Of a stretch of DNA of 64,000 nt, positions 58,479 through 64,000 are shown one piece after another. Every line of letters starts with the position of its first letter. Within the stretch, counting starts at the first letter, position 1. The stretch is from Hymenobacter sp. YIM 151500-1 (GTDB lineage Bacteria; Bacteroidota; Bacteroidia; Cytophagales; Hymenobacteraceae): assembly GCF_025979885.1 (NCBI RefSeq), contig NZ_CP110139.1:3177501-3241500 (forward strand). Direction: 5' to 3'. The notes under the pieces were generated by a model. It saw only the letters and a list, made by a program, of their open reading frames with translations, had not been told where the DNA came from and searched no databases. The translations under genes and the position numbers were made by a program.

Positions 58479-59230
58479 TAGAACAGCTAATTGCGGGGTA
58501 TGGACGGCGCGTCCTGCTCCGCAATTTGTCTTTTACGGTGCCGGAGCCGGCGTTTGTGGCCATTGTGGGGCACAACGGCTGCGGCAAGACGACGCTGTTT
58601 CGGGCCCTGACGGGGCGTATTCCTTACCAGGGCACGGTGCAGGTGCGGGGCCAGGACCTGCGCGCCGTGCGCCAGCCCGCCGCCAGCGGCCTGCTGGCCC
58701 ACCTGCCCCAGCGGGGCAGCGTGGAGTTTTCGATTCCGGTGCGGGAACTGGTGGTGATGGGCCGCTTCCGCCACCACCGCTTCCTGAGTGCTTACTCGCC
58801 CCACGATTACGCCTTGGCCGACGCGGCCCTGGCCCGCGTGGGGGCCGCTCACCTCGCCCAGCGCGACTTTACGCAACTCTCCGGTGGCGAGCAGCAGCTG
58901 GTATGGCTGGCCCAGCTCAGCCTCCAGGATGCGGCCCTCTACCTGCTCGACGAGCCCACCCAGCAGCTCGACGTCTACTACCGCCGCCGCGTCTTCGACC
59001 TGCTCCAGACCTGGGTAGCTGAGCAGCAGAAAACCATCCTCTGCATCACTCACGACCTTGATAACCTACCCACTCTGCGCGGCTACCTGCTCAACCTTTC
59101 CGCGCCTCAGCCTACACTGGAGCCATTGAACGCCGATACCGTGCGTGCTGCCAAGGAGTATCTGGAGAGCGAGGAGAGCTTGGCGGGACCTCACCCACTG
59201 GCCCCCTCTTCAAAAGAGAGGGAGGACTAG
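58454..59230 (+). CDS. Siderophore/iron-type ABC transporter ATPase
   Basis: FecE/FepC/HmuV-like cytoplasmic ATPase. Walker A GHNGCGKTT, Q-loop HLPQRGSVEFSIPVRELVVMG (V/A..G-R in iron importers), signature LSGGEQQLVWLAQL, Walker B LYLLDEPTQQLD and H-loop ITHDLDN. About 245 residues plus a tail. The chosen ATG lies in the right arm of a repeat hairpin, so residues MSDLSLLRI derive from that repeat; a GTG inside the reading frame further on does not improve the start. The last residues (GPHPLAPSSKERED) are encoded by a CCTCACCCCC-type repeat. No permease is adjacent. Confidence 0.78.
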   Translation: MSDLSLLRIEQLIAGYGRRVLLRNLSFTVPEPAFVAIVGHNGCGKTTLFRALTGRIPYQGTVQVRGQDLRAVRQPAASGLLAHLPQRGSVEFSIPVRELVVMGRFRHHRFLSAYSPHDYALADAALARVGAAHLAQRDFTQLSGGEQQLVWLAQLSLQDAALYLLDEPTQQLDVYYRRRVFDLLQTWVAEQQKTILCITHDLDNLPTLRGYLLNLSAPQPTLEPLNADTVRAAKEYLESEESLAGPHPLAPSSKERED

Positions 59231-59413
59231 TTCTAGTTGTAGTTGCCTCACCCCAACCCCTCTCCGAAAAGGAGAGGGGCTCTAGTTGTAGTTTTTAGCC
59301 GACGTTCTTTCCACATTAATCATCCCCAACATCCTCAGCTGAGCAGGGGAGCTAGCCTCTAGTTCTAAAAGCTAGTTCCCCCTCTCTTTTGGAGAGGGGG
59401 CTAGGGGGTGAGG
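59189..59413. repeat. CCTCACCCCCTAG-type palindromic element with stops for two genes
   Basis: Starts CCTCACCCACTGGCCCCCTC at 59189 and ends at 59413 with the inverse complement (GGGGGCTAGGGGGTGAGG). The interior repeats CCTCACCCCAACCCCTCTCC and AGGGGCTCTAGTTGTAG. The ABC gene (plus) and lycopene cyclase (minus) both end inside it, their TAG stops belonging to the repeat. Relative of 22711-22860. Confidence 0.88.
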
Positions 59414-60597
59414 GCCCGCCTCCCCGGCCGGCGGCGCAGCACGTGCCAGATGGAGCGCAGGAAGGGCCAGGGTGTCACGGAGTTCATGATTTGGAAGTTT
59501 TCCTTCCAGGTGGTGCGCTCGTCCAGGAAGTCGAAGATGCGCTCCACGGGGTTGCGGCTGAACAGCTCGGCGAAAATGTTGTGGGTCCGCTCGCCCTGGC
59601 GCTGCATGATGTCGAGCAGCAGCGTATCGAAGAGGTGGAACTGCCACTGGTCGCCGGTGAGGTTGGGGGGCAGCTGGCCGGTGGCGGCCAGGGCCTGGGC
59701 GAGCCGCTGGGAGTGGGCCTGAATGCGCTTGAAGGCATAGCCCGTGCTGGGCTTGGCCCGCCCGGCCCGGGTGCCCAGGTTGATGATGCGGCTGCTTTGG
59801 GCCGCTGGCAGCGGGTGGTCGGTCATGGGGATGGCGCCCACCTCCTCGGCGGTGATGCGGTAGTTGGTCAGACCCAGCGTATCGCGCAGGTAGTCCCGCA
59901 GCGCCGTTTCGTACTCGGCCTTGGGCAGGGGGGTTTCTGAGAACAACGTGTACTCCACCAGCGCCCGGCGCGGGCTGAACGGCAATACGTACATGAACCG
60001 CGCCTCGTGGTGCTGCTTGCCCCGAAAGTCCATGAACTCCACCGTTGTGGGGTCGAATACGTCGTGGTCCGTCTCCACCTCCCAGCCTACGAAGTGCTGC
60101 AGCAGGTAGCGGTGGCGCTGGGGCTGCCGCAGCTGCTCCAGCTGCGGCGGACGGCTGTCGAAGGCATACCGGCCCGTGAACTCGCCGGCTGGCGTGGTGG
60201 CCTGTACTCCGGCCGCATTGGGCAGCTCGCGTAGGTCCTGTACGGCAGTCGGCACCCACGTCACTTGCGGACTAGCTTCCAGGACCGCGCGCACGTGGCG
60301 GTAGAAGTCCAGCCCCCGAATCATCTTGTAGCGGTGGCGCTGCAGCTCAAACACCTGCTCAAATTGCGGGCTGCGAAAGGCAATCCGGCCCCATTCGTGC
60401 GCCACGATACCGTCGAAGAGCATGGGCGCGTCGGTCCAAAACGACCAGGTCCGGTCGTTCTGGTTTTTGGCTTCGGGCTCCAGAATGAGCATCCGCTTAC
60501 CAGCCAGACGTGGCTCCTGGCTGATGTGATACGCGAGGCTCAGGCCGGCTGCTCCCCCGCCTATCAATAGGTAATCAAAGTCTGAGGCTGCGGCCAT
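59401..60597 (-). CDS. crtY: Lycopene cyclase
   Basis: CrtY-type flavoprotein that turns lycopene into beta-carotene at the membrane. Start ATG at 60597 (MAAASDFDYLLIGGGAAGLS) with the FAD dinucleotide site GGGAAG; an upstream ATG at 60624 is possible. Other blocks: DRTWSFWTDAPMLFD (WSFW), FDSRPPQ (the D-S-R site), WEVETDHDVFDPTTVEFMDF, RFMYVLPFSPRRALVEYTLFSE, IPMTDHPLP and GTRAGRAKPSTGYAFKRIQ. 398 residues, normal. Beta-carotene is the precursor of retinal, so it supplies the rhodopsin at 13118 indirectly. The stop lies in the adjacent repeat. Confidence 0.88.
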   Translation of the reverse strand: MAAASDFDYLLIGGGAAGLSLAYHISQEPRLAGKRMLILEPEAKNQNDRTWSFWTDAPMLFDGIVAHEWGRIAFRSPQFEQVFELQRHRYKMIRGLDFYRHVRAVLEASPQVTWVPTAVQDLRELPNAAGVQATTPAGEFTGRYAFDSRPPQLEQLRQPQRHRYLLQHFVGWEVETDHDVFDPTTVEFMDFRGKQHHEARFMYVLPFSPRRALVEYTLFSETPLPKAEYETALRDYLRDTLGLTNYRITAEEVGAIPMTDHPLPAAQSSRIINLGTRAGRAKPSTGYAFKRIQAHSQRLAQALAATGQLPPNLTGDQWQFHLFDTLLLDIMQRQGERTHNIFAELFSRNPVERIFDFLDERTTWKENFQIMNSVTPWPFLRSIWHVLRRRPGRRALTP

Positions 60598-60992
60598 GCT
60601 CGACAGGAAGTGCGCTGCCCACATGCGAAGGGCAAGGCGCAAGTTGCAAACTTATCCGCTACCAGATTGTGCGGGCAGGCAGCAGAAAGTGGAGTGTAGA
60701 ACGTCCTGCTCCACCTGACCTGGCGCCCGCGCAGCCGGAGCCTCTAGCGTGCCGACGCGTGAGTGGTAAACCGTCCTGCTGAGCGGAGGCGCAGCCGTAG
60801 GCAAGCATCTTTCCCGCTTCGTTGAGCAAGCGTTAAGAGTTAGCCAGCGGGAGAGCTGCTTGGCTCCGCCTTCCTTCGGTTCGACTGCGGCTCCGCCTCC
60901 GCGGACGCCAGATAGAGCAGGACGTTCCTCTTCTTATGTACTCAAAAAAATATACCAGTCTGGCGGCGCAGCGGCGGCACGGGACTAGGGGT
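60598..60992. other. Intergenic region with dispersed repeats
   Basis: 395 bases between crtY (minus) and the response regulator stop (minus). From 60,690 on it holds the dispersed words GTAGAACGTCCTGCTCCACC, GTCCTGCTGAGCGGAGGC, AGCATCTTTCCCGCTTCGTTGAG and GCGGACGCCAGATAGAGCAGGAC, shared with 29,613, 34,560 and 47,380. No gene recognised. Confidence 0.6.
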
Positions 60993-62381
60993 TTACTTCA
61001 GCACAATGTCTTTGGCAATGCCCAGCTTGCGCACCCGCGCATCCAGCGTGTTCGGGTGCATCTGCAGCAGCTCGGCCGCCCCGCCTACGCCCCGAATCCG
61101 GCCGTTGCAGTAGCGCAACGTAGCCCAGATAAACTCCCGCTCCATCTCTTCCAGAGACCGGGGCACGAACTCAGGCTCGGTGGTGGCGGCCACTGCCGGG
61201 CTGGCGGCAGGCTGCACGCCCAGCGTGGTAATGAGCGGGCCGCGAGCCAGCAGCACGGCCCGCTCTACCAGGTGCTGTAGCTCCCGCACGTTGCCGGGCC
61301 AGTCGTAGCGCTGCATTTCGGACCAGGCTTCGGGGCTGAAGTCCTGCACGGGCTTGCCCAGCTGCTGCCGGGCCTTTTGCAGGAAGAACTGCGCCAACGG
61401 AGCAATGTCGCCGCGCCGCTCCCGCAGGGGCGGAATGGTGATGGGAAACACGTTGAGGCGGTAGTAGAGGTCGGCGCGGAAGCGGCCGGCGGCCACTTCG
61501 GCCGGCAGGTCGCGGTTGGTGGCGGCAATAACCCGCACGTCCACGGGCAGGGTCTCGGAGCCGCCCAGGCGCTCAATCTCCTTTTCCTGCAACACGCGCA
61601 GCAGCTTGGGCTGCAGCTCCAGGGGCAGCTCCCCGATTTCATCCAGAAAAATAGTGCCCTTGTGCGCCAGCTCAAACTTGCCGAGGCGCCGCTCACTGGC
61701 TCCCGTGTAGCTCCCCTTCTCGTGCCCAAACAACTCACTCTCAATCAGCTGGGCCGGCAGGGCCGCGCAGTTGACCTTGATGAGCGGATAGCTGTGCCGG
61801 GCCGACTGGGCGTGGATGGCGCGGGCAAACAGCTCCTTGCCCGTGCCCGTTTCGCCCAGCAGCAGGGTGGTCATGTCGTAGGGCGCCACTTGCCGCACTT
61901 GCTCAAACAGGGCCTCGGTGGCCGGGTCCTGGCCTACCAGGTCCTGGAAGTTGTGCGTCGCCCGAATTTCCTCGGTCAGGTACGCTTTTTCCAGGGTCAG
62001 CTGCTCGTTGGTAGAGCGCACCTGGGCCAGCTCGACGGCGGCCACGATTTCGGCTTCCTTGAAGGGCTTGAGGATGTAGCCGTGGGGCTGCGTGGTCACG
62101 GCCCGCTGCAGCGTCAGCTTGTCGGCGTGGGACGTGACGTAGATGAACGGGATGCGGTAGCGCGTGCGCAGCAGCTGGCCCAGCTCAATGCCGCTCCGCT
62201 CTCCTTGCAGCATAATGTCCACAAACACGAGGTCGGGCCGGTTGGCGTCGAGGTGGGCCAGGGCGTCGGGCACGGCAAACGCCAGGAAGACGTCGCTGCC
62301 CAAACGACGCTGTAAGATTCCTTGCAAGTCGTTGGCAATAACAAACTCGTCTTCGACTAAGAGAATGCGGAGTGGGGTCAT
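60993..62381 (-). CDS. Sigma-54-dependent response regulator
   Basis: NtrC-type, 462 residues from the ATG at 62381 ([20 protein letters not shown]). Receiver 1-125: acidic pocket ED (10-11), phospho-acceptor Asp55 (VFVDIML), Lys105 (GYILKPF). AAA+ core: Walker A GETGTGKE, the sigma-54 loop reads GSYTGA (GAFTGA in the consensus), then [46 protein letters not shown]. The C-terminal Fis-type helix-turn-helix ([39 protein letters not shown]) binds DNA. The kinase gene ends 35 bases upstream, so the two form an operon. Confidence 0.92.
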   Translation of the reverse strand: MTPLRILLVEDEFVIANDLQGILQRRLGSDVFLAFAVPDALAHLDANRPDLVFVDIMLQGERSGIELGQLLRTRYRIPFIYVTSHADKLTLQRAVTTQPHGYILKPFKEAEIVAAVELAQVRSTNEQLTLEKAYLTEEIRATHNFQDLVGQDPATEALFEQVRQVAPYDMTTLLLGETGTGKELFARAIHAQSARHSYPLIKVNCAALPAQLIESELFGHEKGSYTGASERRLGKFELAHKGTIFLDEIGELPLELQPKLLRVLQEKEIERLGGSETLPVDVRVIAATNRDLPAEVAAGRFRADLYYRLNVFPITIPPLRERRGDIAPLAQFFLQKARQQLGKPVQDFSPEAWSEMQRYDWPGNVRELQHLVERAVLLARGPLITTLGVQPAASPAVAATTEPEFVPRSLEEMEREFIWATLRYCNGRIRGVGGAAELLQMHPNTLDARVRKLGIAKDIVLK

Positions 62382-62416
62382 AGAATGCAAGATAGGAAGT
62401 AGACACCCGGCCGAAA

Positions 62417-64000
62417 CTACGCCTGGGCAGCCACCGGCGTTTGGGGCAGCTCGCGGAAGGTCAGGGTAAAGCAGGCGCCCGGTGCGGCCGCCACCTCCAG
62501 GCGGGCTTTCATCTGCTGGGCCAGCCCGGCCACCAGGCGCAAGCCCAGCGAGGCCACCTTGGTGGGCACCACACTGGCGGGCAGGCCCACGCCCGAGTCG
62601 GCCACCACCAACTGGTAACGGCCGGCCTCCACCTGCCCCAGCGTCACCCACACACGCTGGTCGGGATAGCCGGGCGGAAAGGCATACTTCAGCGCATTGG
62701 TCACCAGCTCATTGACAATCAGGCCCAGGGGCACGGCCGTGTGCGTGTTCAGTTGCAGGGGCTCGACGCTCACGTGCAGCTGCACGCGGGCGGCCTCCTG
62801 CCGGAAAGCCTCGCTGATGGCTTCGGTCAGCTCGCCGAAGTAGCTGAGCATATCGATGCGGGCCAGGCTCTCGGACTGGTAGAGGTTCTGGTGAATCAGG
62901 GCCATGGTCTGCACCCGGCTCTGGCTGTCGCGGATGGCCTCGATGGCGGCCGGCTCGTGCAGGGTGTTGACCTGGGTGTTCAAGAGGCTGAGCACAATTT
63001 GCAGGTTGTTCTTGACGCGGTGGTGCACCTCCTGCAAGAGCAGCGTCTTCTCGCGCAGCAGCAGCTCTTTTTCCTGGTCGCGCACTTCTAGCACCTGCTT
63101 CTGGGCATTGAGTTGCTGCACCGCGCGCTGGCGCAGGCGGTAGCGGTTATATAGGATGCCCACGGCCAGCAGCAGCAGCCCGGCCGTAACAAAGGCCGCA
63201 TTGCGCAGGGTACGCTGTTGCAGGGCTGCCAGGCGAGCAATCTGGTTTTGCTGCCGTAGCATCTGAATGTTGCGTTCCTTTTCTTTGGTATCGTAGCGGC
63301 CTTGCAGCTCGGCTACTTTCGCCTCCTGCTCCTGCTTGCGCAACTGGGCTTCGAGGCGCCGGTTTTCGGCGCCGTACCGCCGAGCCAGGCGGTAGTTACC
63401 TTGCTGCACATAGAGGGTATCGAGCAGGTCGTTAATACTGATAATCATCGATATATTCCTAAGCCCTATGCTTTCTTTCCGGGCACTGAGGCCGTGATAC
63501 ACGGCCATGTCTAACCGCCCCAGCTTGCCGTAGGCCTGCGCCAGTGTAGCCTCTGACAGATTCTCCGCTGTCTTGTCGCCGATTTTACGCGCTATGCGAA
63601 TGGCTTTGAACAAAGGAGCCAGAGCCACCCGCGGCTTATCCAACTCAAGGTAGGCGTCGGCTAAGTTGTTGAGCGCATAGACTACTGTTGAGTTTTGCCC
63701 ACTCCGCCGCCACCGGGCCAACGCCACTGCCTTCTCGTAATAAGGTATAGCGGCTTGGGGCTGATGCTGCCGGGTGTAAATTAGCCCTCGTCCGATATAC
63801 GCCCTGTTCAAAGCAATAGTATCGTGAACAGCTCGGGCCAAAGTCATAGCGCGCATATTCCACGTTAACGCCTGGTCGAACTGCTGATTTTCGACCAGCA
63901 GATTGGCAATGTAGAGCGCCGTTTCAGGCATGCGGCGCTTCTCGCGCAACTGCTCCCAGATAGTCATACACTCCAGCATTTCTCGCTGAGCCTGAATGAA
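62417..64000 (-). CDS. TPR histidine kinase of HisKA_2 type, N-terminus beyond window
   Basis: Minus-strand frame is open to the window edge, so the N-terminus is missing. Visible part: TPR repeats (GRGLIYTRQHQPQAAIPYYE, VYALNNLADAYLELDKPRVA, LSEATLAQAYGKLGRLDMAV), a coiled coil (RLEAQLRKQEQEAKVAELQG), one membrane span (AAFVTAGLLLLAVGILYNRY) and a cytoplasmic kinase. The H-box LLLQEVHHRVKNNLQIVLSL is the HisKA_2 signature; HATPase has NELVTNALKYAFP and DSGVGLP. TPRs in front, a membrane span and HisKA_2 are common in Bacteroidota sensors. It is followed by its response regulator. Confidence 0.88.
   Translation of the reverse strand, partial: FIQAQREMLECMTIWEQLREKRRMPETALYIANLLVENQQFDQALTWNMRAMTLARAVHDTIALNRAYIGRGLIYTRQHQPQAAIPYYEKAVALARWRRSGQNSTVVYALNNLADAYLELDKPRVALAPLFKAIRIARKIGDKTAENLSEATLAQAYGKLGRLDMAVYHGLSARKESIGLRNISMIISINDLLDTLYVQQGNYRLARRYGAENRRLEAQLRKQEQEAKVAELQGRYDTKEKERNIQMLRQQNQIARLAALQQRTLRNAAFVTAGLLLLAVGILYNRYRLRQRAVQQLNAQKQVLEVRDQEKELLLREKTLLLQEVHHRVKNNLQIVLSLLNTQVNTLHEPAAIEAIRDSQSRVQTMALIHQNLYQSESLARIDMLSYFGELTEAISEAFRQEAARVQLHVSVEPLQLNTHTAVPLGLIVNELVTNALKYAFPPGYPDQRVWVTLGQVEAGRYQLVVADSGVGLPASVVPTKVASLGLRLVAGLAQQMKARLEVAAAPGACFTLTFRELPQTPVAAQA

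Overview
The window looks like a chromosomal piece of a GC-rich member of the Bacteroidota, most likely Hymenobacter or a close relative in the Hymenobacteraceae. This is inferred from gene content. The signs are a type IX secretion sorting tail on a DUF1501 protein, a DUF1800/DUF1501 pair, several CarboxypepD_reg-like proteins, outer-membrane beta-barrels, a TssD-like (Bacteroidota Hcp) effector, lycopene cyclase plus a proton-pump-type rhodopsin, -33/-7 promoters of the TTTG/TAnnTTTG kind, and dense families of short intergenic inverted repeats. No rRNA, tRNA, CRISPR array or complete insertion sequence was recognised.

Layout. 0.4-8 kb: envelope genes (RlpA with SPOR, a beta-barrel, a penicillin-acylase-type hydrolase, a protein with four TonB C-terminal domains, a lipase-like lipoprotein). 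8-10.7 kb: a polymorphic-toxin locus on the minus strand, with an Hcp-like carrier fused to an HNH nuclease tip, two SUKH-type immunity candidates, and a second copy of the effector linker closing the cassette. 11-14 kb: a lipoprotein, then a two-gene operon of a microbial rhodopsin and a membrane-anchored CarboxypepD_reg protein. 14.4-17.2 kb: McrB and McrC, separated by a large inverted repeat. 17.4-24.2 kb: a tandem duplication of a TldD/TldE-like protease pair, one spacer holding a frameshifted four-helix-bundle gene. 25-37 kb: a DUF4159 / MoxR / DUF58 / BatA-like / DUF4175 / membrane-protein cluster. 37-43 kb: an ECF sigma factor with a membrane-tethered trypsin-like protease, then the DUF1800/DUF1501 pair. 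44-50 kb: trehalase, an SRAP protein, a PAS histidine kinase and three small CarboxypepD_reg proteins. 50-54.6 kb: an accessory island with an HNH endonuclease, a low-GC TcmP plus Gp37/Gp68 radical-SAM-like pair, and a Fic protein sitting between a degenerate copy of the ettA 3' end and ettA itself. 54.6-64 kb: ettA, DUF349, DUF2795, a siderophore-type ABC ATPase, lycopene cyclase, and a sigma-54 response regulator with its HisKA_2 kinase, which is cut by the window edge.

The most unusual items are four. First, the rhodopsin has an Asp-Thr-Gln motif, lacks the helix-B His, and keeps the glycine that opens a carotenoid-antenna window in xanthorhodopsins; a lycopene cyclase lies in the same window. 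Second, the Hcp-effector cassette is bracketed by direct repeats of its own linker. Third, a partial ettA duplication borders the fic gene. Fourth, intergenic repeats have been co-opted as coding ends: four genes stop inside repeat elements and one appears to start inside one. Short-tandem-repeat hairpins also sit between consecutive genes of several operons. All functional calls come from reading motifs by eye; no database search was run.
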